A stretch of DNA of 55,753 bases from Paenibacillus barengoltzii NBRC 101215 (lineage in GTDB: Bacteria > Bacillota > Bacilli > Paenibacillales > Paenibacillaceae). The number at the start of each line of letters is the position of its first letter. Positions within the stretch are counted from its first letter, which is position 1. This document shows positions 1-7,598 of this stretch, piece after piece. A program made the position numbers and the translations under genes. Location: positions 1 to 55,753 of the forward strand of contig NZ_BILV01000041.1 of the NCBI RefSeq assembly GCF_004000745.1, given 5' to 3'. Under the pieces are notes generated by a model, which worked only from the letters and a program-made list of their open reading frames with translations, was not told the origin of the DNA and did not search any database.

Positions 1-201
1 CTGCGCCTCGCCGCCGCCGAGCTGCCTATGGGCCGCGGGGTAGCTGCGGCGGTGAGCCTGCTCGGCGTGCTGCTTGGCGCAGCGGTGTTCGTTGCAGCCG
101 TGCTGCGCACCCGGCTGCTGAGCGCGGCAGAGCTGAGCGCCCTGCCGCGGGTCGGCCCGAAGCTGCTGACGCTGCTTCGGAAGCTGAGGCTGCTGCCATA
201 G
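1..201 (+). CDS. C-terminal end of a SpoVB/MurJ-like polysaccharide flippase (partial)
   Basis: An open frame enters from the left edge and stops at TAG 199-201, giving 66 residues. It has one hydrophobic helix (about residues 13-34, rich in Ala, Val and Leu), followed by the amphipathic tail LSAALSALPRVGPKLL-like (the actual start is LLSAAELSALPRVGP) that resembles the end of the oligosaccharide flippase family (SpoVB, YabM). In Bacillales the gene just before mazG is yabM, which encodes such a protein, so position and sequence agree. Only the last membrane segment and cytoplasmic tail are visible, so the substrate (probably a lipid-linked glycan) is inferred from neighbourhood. Confidence 0.6.
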   Translation: MRLAAAELPMGRGVAAAVSLLGVLLGAAVFVAAVLRTRLLSAAELSALPRVGPKLLTLLRKLRLLP

Positions 202-328
202 CGCTTCGCCTTGGCGTAAGGGCCGTACGAAGTTGAACTTTGCGGATGTGACGCAGAAAATTTCAGTTTGACCGCCAGCAATGGTATAGTAATAACATGC
301 TGAACGGACAGGGAGTGAAAGGCATAAC

Positions 329-1825
329 ATGAGCGCAACCATTACGGTAGTCGGCCTCGGCTCGGGAGATCCCGACCGGCTGACCTTAGGCAGCCTGAAG
401 CGGCTGCAGGAGGCGGGAGAACGTTACGTCCGGACGAAGGACCATCCGGTGGTGGATTGGCTGGAGGAGACGGGCGTTCATTTTACTTCGTTTGACGAGG
501 TGTACGAAGCGAAGGACGATTTTCCTTCCGTTTATGAGGAGATTGCCTCCAGACTGTTGGCGCGGGCCAAAGCAGGTCAGGAGGGAGAGCATATCGTGTA
601 CGCCGTTCCCGGGCATCCCCAGGTGGCCGAAGCGACGGTGAAGCTGTTGCGGGAGCGCTGTCCGGAGCAGGGAATCTCGCTCGATATCATTGGCGGGGAG
701 AGCTTTCTGGACGAAGCGTTTGTTCGCCTGGGCTTTGATCCGATCGAAGGATTCCTCCTGGTAGACGCCTCGGAGGTTCGAGGGGAAGCGATTGACCCAA
801 GACGGCATACGCTAATTGGACAAGTCTATGACCAGATCACCGCTTCAGAAGTCAAGCTGGGGCTGATGGAGCTGCTGCCTGACGATTATCCGGTCGTTGT
901 GGGACATGCCCTTGGGGTAGCGGGCCAAGAGCGGATCGAGCGCGTTCCGCTGTTTGAGCTGGATCGGATTACGGGTTACGGGAACCTGTCCCTGGTCTAT
1001 GTCCCAGCCAGCGAGGACGATACGCTGCGTAACCGCAGCTTCCAGCGGCTTCATGAGATCGTGTCGATATTGCGCAGCCCGGGCGGATGCCCATGGGATC
1101 GCGAGCAGACGCATGAATCGATCCGCAAAAATCTCATCGAAGAAACCTACGAGGTGCTGGAGACGATCGACGACGACGATCCCGACCACATGCGCGAGGA
1201 ACTTGGCGATCTGCTGCTGCAAATTATGCTCCACTCTCAGATGGAGGAGGAGACGGGCACTTTTACGGTGTATGACGTCATCCAGGAGCTAAATGAGAAG
1301 CTCATTTACCGTCATCCGCATGTCTTCGGGAATTTGAGTGCCGAGGATGCTGAAGCCGCGCTTAACAACTGGGAAGCGATGAAGGCCGAAGAGAAGAAAC
1401 GCAAAGGCCTCCAGCCGGAGCGCCAATCAGTCATCAGCGGGGTGCCGCGCGATTTGCCGGCTTTGATGAAGGCGTACAAGCTTCAGAAGAAGGCGGCCAA
1501 GGCCGGATTCGACTGGGAGGACATCGACGGGGTATGGTCCAAGCTGGAGGAAGAGATCCGCGAGCTGAGGGAAGCCGTCGCGCAGAAGCAAGATGCCGAG
1601 GCGCAGGAGATGGAATTGGGCGACGTATTGTTCTCGGTGGTGAATGTGGCTCGCTATATCGGGGTGGATCCGGAGCAAGCCCTCTCGCGGACGATCCGCA
1701 AATTCACGGAGCGGTTCCATTATGTGGAGGATCGGCTTCGTGATCTGGGCAAAACACCTGGCGACAGCACATTAGCTGAAATGGACAAATTATGGGACGA
1801 AGCTAAGTCGAAAGAACGGGAATGA
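329..1825 (+). CDS. mazG: MazG/YabN: tetrapyrrole methylase-like domain fused to nucleotide pyrophosphohydrolase
   Basis: A 498-residue protein with two parts. Residues 1-225 form a SAM-dependent tetrapyrrole methylase-like fold, with a glycine-rich start VVGLGSGDPDRLTLG and the family signature YAVPGHPQVAE near residue 91. Residues 245-490 form the MazG region, which hydrolyses non-canonical NTPs to the monophosphate and pyrophosphate. The Mg-binding acidic motif is visible as EETYE at 271-275 with EELGD at 290-294, and a second half-MazG repeat carries EEEIREL and MELGD. Length and fusion match Bacillus YabN. The start is ATG with AGGGAGTG just upstream. The gene is probably transcribed separately from the HU gene, since 195 nt with a hairpin lie between them. 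Confidence 0.93.
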   Translation: MSATITVVGLGSGDPDRLTLGSLKRLQEAGERYVRTKDHPVVDWLEETGVHFTSFDEVYEAKDDFPSVYEEIASRLLARAKAGQEGEHIVYAVPGHPQVAEATVKLLRERCPEQGISLDIIGGESFLDEAFVRLGFDPIEGFLLVDASEVRGEAIDPRRHTLIGQVYDQITASEVKLGLMELLPDDYPVVVGHALGVAGQERIERVPLFELDRITGYGNLSLVYVPASEDDTLRNRSFQRLHEIVSILRSPGGCPWDREQTHESIRKNLIEETYEVLETIDDDDPDHMREELGDLLLQIMLHSQMEEETGTFTVYDVIQELNEKLIYRHPHVFGNLSAEDAEAALNNWEAMKAEEKKRKGLQPERQSVISGVPRDLPALMKAYKLQKKAAKAGFDWEDIDGVWSKLEEEIRELREAVAQKQDAEAQEMELGDVLFSVVNVARYIGVDPEQALSRTIRKFTERFHYVEDRLRDLGKTPGDSTLAEMDKLWDEAKSKERE

Positions 1826-1940
1826 TGGGAGAAAAGGACTAAATTTCAGTTTTTTTGCGAAAAAAGCAAAAAAAGTTCCCTGAGAGTGCAGGATTTTTCA
1901 AATCAAGCAAGAATACTCTTACAAAGATAACCATCTGGTG

Positions 1941-1982
1941 CTTGGTAGGCTTGAAGGCAGGCCTGAAGCCTATAGTGCCAAG
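1941..1982 (+). promoter_or_regulatory. hairpin in the leader of the HU gene
   Basis: An inverted repeat lies 39 nt before the HU start codon. TAGGCTT (1946-1952) pairs exactly with AAGCCTA (1966-1972), and CTTGG (1941-1945) can pair with CCAAG (1978-1982) across a small bulge. The loop itself contains the palindrome CAGGCCTG. There is no run of T after it, so it is not an intrinsic terminator. It could stabilise the HU mRNA or bind a regulator; this role is inference. Confidence 0.4.
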
Positions 1983-2020
1983 GTATCACCTATTTCTTTA
2001 ATTATTGGGAGGCATTATTA

Positions 2021-2293
2021 ATGAACAAAACAGATCTGATCAACAACATTTCCAGCAAAAGCGGTTTGACGAAAAAAGACGTTGAATCCGTATTGAATGG
2101 TTTTCTCGGTGAAATTACCGATGCACTGGCTAGCGGTGACAAAGTTCAACTGATCGGCTTCGGTACGTTCGAAACTCGCAAACGCTCCGGTCGTACGGGC
2201 CGTAACCCGCAAACCGGCAAAACAATCGAAATCCCAGCTTCCACTGTTCCAGCATTCAAAGCAGGCAACAAACTTAAAGAAGCTGTAAAATAA
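2021..2293 (+). CDS. hupA: HU-type DNA-binding protein (HBsu)
   Basis: A 90-residue histone-like protein of standard HU length. HU dimers bend and compact DNA in the nucleoid and are essential in Bacillus. The sequence starts MNKTDLINNISSKSGLTKKD and carries the diagnostic arm region IGFGTFETRKRSGRTGRNPQ with the DNA-intercalating proline context NPQTGKTIEIPA. The start is fixed by a strong ribosome site GGGAGG at 2006-2011. Codon use is A/T-ending and differs from the G/C-rich neighbours, as expected for a highly expressed gene. The stop codon overlaps the start of rqcP (TAATG), so the two genes are translationally coupled. Confidence 0.96.
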   Translation: MNKTDLINNISSKSGLTKKDVESVLNGFLGEITDALASGDKVQLIGFGTFETRKRSGRTGRNPQTGKTIEIPASTVPAFKAGNKLKEAVK

Positions 2294-2574
2294 TGCGTCT
2301 CGATAAATTCCTGAAGGTATCACGGTTGATCAAGCGGCGCACCGTGGCGAAGGACGTCTCCGAACAAGGCAGAGTTCTGATCAACGGGCGCGAATCCAAA
2401 CCGAGCAGTACGGTGAAGGTGGGCGACGAAATTACGGTTCAATTCGGCCAGAAGCTGGTGACCGTGCGCGTCGAACGTCTGGTCGAAACGACTCGTAAGG
2501 AAGAAGCTGCTTCGATGTATACCTTAATCAAGGAAGAGCCGATCGCCAAAGAGACCGGTCTGGACTGGTCCTGA
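2293..2574 (+). CDS. rqcP: RqcP/YabO (Hsp15 family) S4-domain RNA-binding protein
   Basis: A 93-residue protein with an S4 RNA-binding domain at residues 1-60 (MRLDKFLKVSRLIKRRTVA, then GRVLINGRESKPSSTVKVGDE). In Bacillus this protein works with RqcH on stalled 50S subunits to add alanine tails to nascent chains in ribosome quality control. The ATG overlaps the HU stop codon by one base, so expression is probably coupled to it. A good intrinsic terminator follows 13 nt after the stop. Family and position are clear; the symbol follows the current Bacillus usage (older names yabO and hslR). Confidence 0.92.
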   Translation: MRLDKFLKVSRLIKRRTVAKDVSEQGRVLINGRESKPSSTVKVGDEITVQFGQKLVTVRVERLVETTRKEEAASMYTLIKEEPIAKETGLDWS

Positions 2575-2587
2575 CATAGTGACGCTC

Positions 2588-2626
2588 AGAGCGTGCTCCG
2601 TTTCTTCGGGGCATGCTCTTTTTTTT
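2588..2626 (+). terminator. intrinsic terminator after rqcP
   Basis: AGAGCGTGCTCCG (2588-2600) pairs with CGGGGCATGCTCT (2607-2619), using two G-T wobbles, around a short TTTCTT loop. The stem is followed by at least seven T. It closes the HU-rqcP unit. Confidence 0.85.
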
Positions 2627-3056
2627 ACCTCACAAGAGTGTAAAAAAAGTCCTAGTCAAACTGTGAATTCATGGTAATATAGTAAATACACTTCTTAGAA
2701 AACTCCTCTGTGTCAACCTCATGTCGAAATCATCGACGCTGCGCACGCGGCACACATCCACGAATCACAATCGCACCTAACGATCAAGCAACTTTCCATC
2801 GAACGAACCATCGAACTAACCATCTTCGGATCATCAAGCCACCAACAGACGCTGTAACCATCCCACTTAACAACAGACCTATCGTCGCTTAAGGTCGCAG
2901 CTCACTATGAAGAAACCGGGGTGATTCAATCAACGAAGAAAATTTAAAACGCTTACAAAGTGAAAATATTCACAATTATTTCGTTCATCATTTTTCACGA
3001 CAGCCATAGGGTATACCAAGGTCCATAATCCAGTCTTTCCAAAGGATGATTGCCTG
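2627..3056 (+). other. 430-nt gap before hydE with a G-poor low-complexity tract
   Basis: No convincing gene is present. A possible weak promoter lies at 2653-2680 (TAGTCA, 16 nt, TAATAT). From about 2690 to 2890 the plus strand is rich in A and C and poor in G, with loosely repeated CATCGAAC and AACCATC words. A short open frame there has a composition (His, Asn, Thr, Pro, Arg) unlike any protein I know. A palindromic operator lies at 2958-2975. The ribosome site of hydE, AAAGGATG, is at 3041-3048. Confidence 0.5.
2958..2975 (+). promoter_or_regulatory. Rex/Fnr-type palindromic operator upstream of hydE
   Basis: AAGTGAAAATATTCACAA is a near-perfect inverted repeat. Against the Firmicute Rex site TTGTGAA-N4-TTCACAA it matches 12 of 14 positions (right arm 7/7, left arm 5/7). 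It also fits the Crp/Fnr pattern TGTGA-N6-TCACA at 9 of 10. It lies 82 nt before the hydE start codon. Either factor would make sense for a hydrogenase gene. A second copy at 4175-4192 favours Rex. Confidence 0.6.
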
Positions 3057-4115
3057 ATGAAACAGCTCGTGCACAAGCTCTATGCGCGGGGAGAGCTCTC
3101 CAAGGAGGAGCTCGTCGATCTACTGGAGCATATGGATGTCGAAACGCGCAAGGAGCTCTTCCGATTGGCCCGTCTAAGGCGGGAGCAGGCTTACGGGGAC
3201 AAGGTGTATATGCGCGGTTTGATTGAATTTTCGAGCTACTGTCGGCGGAACTGCTTGTATTGCGGACTGCGGGCGGGGAATCGCGTGGCGGAGCGTTATC
3301 GGCTCAGCCCGGAAGAGATTCTCGAGTGCTGCCGGGAAGGATACGAGCTGGGCTTTCGCACGTTTGTGCTCCAGAGCGGGGAAGACCCCTGGTATACAGC
3401 CGATCTGCTGGCATCCTTAATTCGAGACATCAAGGGCGAATTTCCGGATGCAGCCATCACCTTATCCATCGGCGAGCGGGAGGCGGACACCTACCGATTG
3501 CTGTATGAAGCGGGGGCGGATCGCTTTTTGATGCGTCATGAAACCGCTTCCCGGAGGTTGTACCAGGAACTGCATCCTTTGATGTCCTTTGATCACCGGC
3601 GCCAATGTTTGGAGACACTGCAATCGATCGGCTATCAAGTGGGAGCAGGCTTTATGGTCGGGTTGCCCGGCCAGACGGCGGAGGATTTAGCGGAGGACTT
3701 GATCTATCTCCGAACGCTCAACCCGGACATGATTGGCATCGGCCCGTTTATTCCCCATGACAAGACGCCGCTTGCTCAGGCGAAGGCCGGGTCGCTGGAG
3801 GATACGCTGGTGATGGTCGCGCTGGCCCGCCTGTTCCTTCCCGAAGCCTTAATTCCCGCGACAACCGCGCTTGGTACGTTACACCCGGAAGGAAGGGAGT
3901 TGGCGCTGAAGGCCGGGGCCAATGTGGTCATGCCCAATCTGTCACCCGTTGCCGTCCGCAAGAAATACGCTTTGTACAACAACAAAATCTGCACGGGTGA
4001 TGAATCCGCCCAGTGCAGGCATTGCCTTGAGCTCCGGATTGAAGCCGCGGGCTTTTCCGTAGATATGGGAAGGGGGGACAGCCTGAAGGCGCTGGCAAGC
4101 CGCCGTCATGCTTAG
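3057..4115 (+). CDS. hydE: HydE, [FeFe]-hydrogenase H-cluster maturation radical SAM enzyme
   Basis: A 352-residue radical SAM protein. HydE acts on the cysteine-bound Fe(CO)2CN product of HydG and helps assemble the diiron subcluster of the H-cluster. The radical SAM cluster motif is C62-x3-C66-x2-C69 (SSYCRRNCLYCGLRAGN), and the surrounding sequence, with VLQSGEDPWYTADLL and AGFMVGLPGQTAEDL, is typical of HydE rather than BioB. Length matches the family. The start is ATG at 3057 with AAAGGATG 8 nt upstream. It is separated from the oxidoreductase genes by about 100 nt and a second operator, so it may be its own transcript. Its presence with HydF and HydG makes the assignment firm. Confidence 0.93.
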   Translation: MKQLVHKLYARGELSKEELVDLLEHMDVETRKELFRLARLRREQAYGDKVYMRGLIEFSSYCRRNCLYCGLRAGNRVAERYRLSPEEILECCREGYELGFRTFVLQSGEDPWYTADLLASLIRDIKGEFPDAAITLSIGEREADTYRLLYEAGADRFLMRHETASRRLYQELHPLMSFDHRRQCLETLQSIGYQVGAGFMVGLPGQTAEDLAEDLIYLRTLNPDMIGIGPFIPHDKTPLAQAKAGSLEDTLVMVALARLFLPEALIPATTALGTLHPEGRELALKAGANVVMPNLSPVAVRKKYALYNNKICTGDESAQCRHCLELRIEAAGFSVDMGRGDSLKALASRRHA

Positions 4116-4174
4116 TCATCGTTGCACAGAAGTCGGTTGAGTCAAGAGATGAGGCATTTTTATTTCGTTATTAT

Positions 4175-4192
4175 TCGTGAATTATTTCACAA
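4175..4192 (+). promoter_or_regulatory. Rex-type operator upstream of the oxidoreductase-hydrogenase operon
   Basis: TCGTGAATTATTTCACAA matches the Rex consensus TTGTGAA-N4-TTCACAA at 13 of 14 positions. It lies only 23 nt before the chosen ATG of the next gene. That is too close for a class II activator site at -41.5 but right for a repressor covering the transcription start. A plausible but weak promoter is TTGAGT at 4137-4142 with TATTTC at 4161-4166 (18-nt spacer), which puts the operator near +1. Confidence 0.7.
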
Positions 4193-4215
4193 AAAACGTA
4201 GAGGAGACATGGCGA

Positions 4216-5208
4216 ATGAGCATATTGACCAAAACCAATGACCTTGGCTTTTTTGAAATTCGGCTGGAATCTATCGGCGGGCTCGGCGCCAACCTGGCCG
4301 GGAAGATGCTGGCGGAATCCGGGGTGCTTGGGCTCGGCCTAAATGGAGCAAGCTTCTCGTCTTATGGTTCGGAGAAGAAGGGCTCCCCGGTGAAGAGCTT
4401 TATCCGCTTTTGCGAGCCGGACGTGGAGATCCATGACCACAGTCCAATCGAGGAACCCCACGTCATCGGCGTGTTCCACGAAGCGTTGCACAAAACGGTA
4501 AATGTCCTAAGCGGCTTGAAGCCGGACGGAATCGTATTGGTGAACTCAACCCGCGATTTTGAGGAAATTCGGCGCGACCTGATGTTCCCTTACGGGACGC
4601 TCGCTGTGGTGGACGCGATGGGGATTGCCATTGACGAGCATACGAAGGTGAACACCTCGATGCTGGGGGCGTTGTTCCGGATATGCGATTTTTTGGATCC
4701 AGATTCGATGCGCGAAGTGATTCAGCATACATTCCAGAAAAAATACCCGCACTTGGTGGAGCCCAATCTGCGTACGTTCGACCGGGGGTATCATGAGGTG
4801 CGCTTCCAGACGATCCCGGCTCCCGAGGGGGTACAAGGGATACAATTCGAACGGCCGCAGCCGCTGCTCGGCTATAAGACGCAGGCTCTGGGCGGCATCA
4901 TCCGGGCGCAAGGCAATAGTCTGCTGAAGGATTTGAGCGGGTCCCGGCAGGGGTTTGTACCGGAGTTGGATCCAGACAGCTGCATCCATTGTGCCAACTG
5001 CGACTCGGTTTGTCCTGATCTGTGTTTCGTGTGGGAGACCGGGGAGGACAAGAAGGGGCGTCCGCAAATGTTCTTGAGCGGCATCGACTATCAATATTGC
5101 AAAGGTTGTCTGAAATGCGTGGAAATCTGCCCAACGGGGGCGCTTAGCATGCGTCGGGAGGAGCCGGGATATGCCGACAGCCAGCGCGTTGCTCACGTCT
5201 TTCAGTAG
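4216..5208 (+). CDS. porG: pyruvate (2-oxoacid):ferredoxin oxidoreductase, fused gamma and delta subunits
   Basis: A 330-residue protein. Residues 10-195 form the gamma domain (IRLESIGGLGANLAGKMLAE, which helps bind CoA). Residues 250-310 form a delta-type ferredoxin domain with two [4Fe-4S] motifs, C256-C259-C262-C266 and C295-C298-C301-C305, each ending in Cys-Pro or similar. It pairs with the next gene (alpha-beta) to oxidise pyruvate to acetyl-CoA and CO2 while reducing ferredoxin. A longer frame begins at GTG 4177, but that reads through the Rex-like operator. ATG 4216 with GAGGAGA at 4201-4207 is the better start. Gap to the next gene is 61 nt. The exact 2-oxoacid is inferred. Confidence 0.87.
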   Translation: MSILTKTNDLGFFEIRLESIGGLGANLAGKMLAESGVLGLGLNGASFSSYGSEKKGSPVKSFIRFCEPDVEIHDHSPIEEPHVIGVFHEALHKTVNVLSGLKPDGIVLVNSTRDFEEIRRDLMFPYGTLAVVDAMGIAIDEHTKVNTSMLGALFRICDFLDPDSMREVIQHTFQKKYPHLVEPNLRTFDRGYHEVRFQTIPAPEGVQGIQFERPQPLLGYKTQALGGIIRAQGNSLLKDLSGSRQGFVPELDPDSCIHCANCDSVCPDLCFVWETGEDKKGRPQMFLSGIDYQYCKGCLKCVEICPTGALSMRREEPGYADSQRVAHVFQ

Positions 5209-5269
5209 AGTTTTTTCCAAGGTCAAGGTGTATGGAACTCGCAGAAGAGCCTAAAGGAGGACTTTATCG

Positions 5270-7561
5270 ATGTCTATAACCGAAGAGAAAATCACAAAAA
5301 TGACGCTGGCGGAACAAACGACGGCCTTCGAATCAGGCAATGAGGCGGCAGCTATGGCGGCGGCTCAGATCAACTACCATGTGATGGGGTATTTTCCGAT
5401 CACCCCGTCCACGGAGATTGCCCAAATTCTAGACCAGAAAAAGGCGCAAGGCTTGCATGATATCCAACTGATTGCGGCGGATGGGGAGCACGGCTCGGCG
5501 GGGATCTGTTATGGGGCCGCGCTCGCTGGGGCTCGGGTGCTCAATGCGACCAGCGCCAACGGGTTCATGTACATGCTCGAACAGCTGCCGGTCCAGTCCG
5601 GAACGCGGTTCCCGATGGTGCTGAACTTGGTGACGCGTTCGATCAGCGGTCCGCTGGACATTCGCGGTGACCACTCCGATTTGTATTTTGCGCTGAACAC
5701 CGGCTGGTTGATCCTGACGGCGAGCACCCCGCAAGCAGCCTACGACATGAACATCATGGCGCTGAAGTGGTCGGAACATCCAGAGGTTCGGCTGCCAGTG
5801 ATCGTTGCCTATGACGGGTTCTTTACGTCCCATCAGAAACGGAAATTAAGTTATTTCAAAGACGCCAAGACGGTTCGGGCGTTCGTAGGGGATACACCGC
5901 CGGTTGGATTTGATCACGTCGTTGATCCGGCGCAGCCGATTTCGGTTGGTGCGCATATGAACGGCGACGACCTGTTGAATAACCACTACCAGCTGGACTT
6001 GGCTCAGGAGCGTGCGGCCGAAGTGTATCAACAAATCGCTGCTGAATTTAAGGCGATGTCGGGACGTGACTACCCGGTGCTCGAACTGTATCAAATGGAA
6101 GATGCGGAGGTCGCTTTATTTCTGCTGAACTCGGCGGCGGAAACGGCCAAGATGATCGTTGACAAGCTGCGGGCGCAGGGGGTTAAGGCGGGGCTCATTC
6201 GGCCCAACGTCATTCGGCCCTTCCCGGCGGAGGAGATCCGCACCGCGCTGCGGGGCGTCAAAGCGCTGCTGGTGGGCGAACGCGCTGATTCCTACGGCGG
6301 TAAAGGCGGCAATATGACGCATGAAATCCGCTCCGCGCTGAAGTTGGATCCGGCGAATCAAACGATTGTGTTGTCCCGCGTGTTTGGTCTGGGCGGCAAA
6401 GACTTCTATCCGGATGAAGCGGAAGCGTTCTTCAACCTGGCTATGGAGGCGATGAACCGAGGCGAAGCCGCGGTACCGTTTGATTATTTCGGGCAGGTCC
6501 CCGGCGATCCGGTGCACGAACTCAGACCGATCTTGACGCCGCAGCATGGCGATGCCTTTAACAGCGGGCTGATTCAAGTGACGCCGGATGAGGCGACCGG
6601 CAAGCTGAAGGTGAAGGTGCCGCCGCTGCGCAGTCTGACAGCGAAGCCGAAGCGGCTGGCGCCGGGCCATGGGGCATGTCCGGGTTGCAGCGCGATCTCT
6701 TCGTTGGAGCTGTTTTTCAAAGGGATTGAAGGCGATGTCGTTACGTTGTTTCAGACCGGCTGCTCGTACGTTGTGACGGCTGGCTATCCTTATACTTCGC
6801 ATAAGCAAACGTTCATCCACAACCTGTTTCAGAACGGGGCTGCCACCGTGGCTGGCGTCGTTGAGGCGTTCTGGGAGCGGAAGCGCCGCGGGGAGATCGA
6901 TGTTTCGGATAACGTGACCTTCGTCATGGTGACCGGTGACGGCGGGATGGACATCGGTATGGGGCCGGCGATCGGCTCGGCGCTGCGGAACCACAAGATG
7001 ATTATTTTGGAATACGACAATGAAGGATACATGAACACGGGCTCGCAGCTCTCCTACTCCACGCCGCTGGGGCATCAGACCAGCACGTCCGGCGTCGGCA
7101 AGGCACAGAAAGGGAAAGCATTCCATCACAAAGACACTCCGCAGATCATGGCGGCGACCAATATCCCGTACGTGTTCACCGGGGCGGAAGCCTTCCCTCA
7201 GGACTTGATTATGAAGGCAGCCAAGGCGCAGTGGTATGCACAACATGAAGGTTTGGTTTACGGAAAAGTGCTCAGTACCTGCCCGCTCAACTGGCGGTCT
7301 GCAGATCAGCTCGGGACGAAAATCCTGCAAACGGCGGTAGACTCCTGCTTCTTCCCGCTGTACGAAATCGAGCATGGCGTCACGAACATCACTTATAATC
7401 CGGAGGCGAAGAACAAGCGGATCTCACCGCAGGAATGGTTGAAGCTGATGGGCAAAACGAAGCACATGCTGCATGACCAGGAGCTGCTCGATGCCTTTGA
7501 GGAAGAGGTTAACCGGCGTTGGGAACGGCTTAAGCTGAAGCACGAAAGCCCGCTGCTTTAA
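5270..7561 (+). CDS. porA: pyruvate (2-oxoacid):ferredoxin oxidoreductase, fused alpha and beta subunits
   Basis: A 763-residue fusion. The alpha part (about 1-440) begins with the pyrimidine-binding motif GYFPITPSTEIA at 40-51 and contains the dimer contact region SGPLDIRGDHSDLY. The beta part (about 455-763) binds thiamine diphosphate through GDGGMDIGMG at 556 and NEGYMNTG at 584. It carries cluster cysteines C470-P-G-C473, a third in TGCSYV and a fourth in STCPLNW, the pattern of pyruvate-type beta subunits. The gene sits between the gamma-delta partner and the hydrogenase subunits, so ferredoxin reduced here can feed HydABC. The ribosome site AAAGGAGG precedes ATG 5270 by 9 nt. The substrate is most likely pyruvate; a branched or aryl 2-oxoacid cannot be excluded. 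Confidence 0.88.
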   Translation: MSITEEKITKMTLAEQTTAFESGNEAAAMAAAQINYHVMGYFPITPSTEIAQILDQKKAQGLHDIQLIAADGEHGSAGICYGAALAGARVLNATSANGFMYMLEQLPVQSGTRFPMVLNLVTRSISGPLDIRGDHSDLYFALNTGWLILTASTPQAAYDMNIMALKWSEHPEVRLPVIVAYDGFFTSHQKRKLSYFKDAKTVRAFVGDTPPVGFDHVVDPAQPISVGAHMNGDDLLNNHYQLDLAQERAAEVYQQIAAEFKAMSGRDYPVLELYQMEDAEVALFLLNSAAETAKMIVDKLRAQGVKAGLIRPNVIRPFPAEEIRTALRGVKALLVGERADSYGGKGGNMTHEIRSALKLDPANQTIVLSRVFGLGGKDFYPDEAEAFFNLAMEAMNRGEAAVPFDYFGQVPGDPVHELRPILTPQHGDAFNSGLIQVTPDEATGKLKVKVPPLRSLTAKPKRLAPGHGACPGCSAISSLELFFKGIEGDVVTLFQTGCSYVVTAGYPYTSHKQTFIHNLFQNGAATVAGVVEAFWERKRRGEIDVSDNVTFVMVTGDGGMDIGMGPAIGSALRNHKMIILEYDNEGYMNTGSQLSYSTPLGHQTSTSGVGKAQKGKAFHHKDTPQIMAATNIPYVFTGAEAFPQDLIMKAAKAQWYAQHEGLVYGKVLSTCPLNWRSADQLGTKILQTAVDSCFFPLYEIEHGVTNITYNPEAKNKRISPQEWLKLMGKTKHMLHDQELLDAFEEEVNRRWERLKLKHESPLL

Positions 7562-7598
7562 GGTCAGCATTCGTTTGATGAAGGGAGAGTAAGCGAGG

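Noticed and set aside
1850..1874. terminator after mazG formed by T7-GC and GC-A7
   Set aside because: The stem is almost all A-T with only two G-C pairs and no T run after it on the plus strand, so it is too weak to call.
6116..7375. 419-residue open frame on the minus strand inside porA
   Set aside because: It is antisense to a clear thiamine-diphosphate enzyme, with an Arg/His-rich composition typical of shadows of GC-rich genes.
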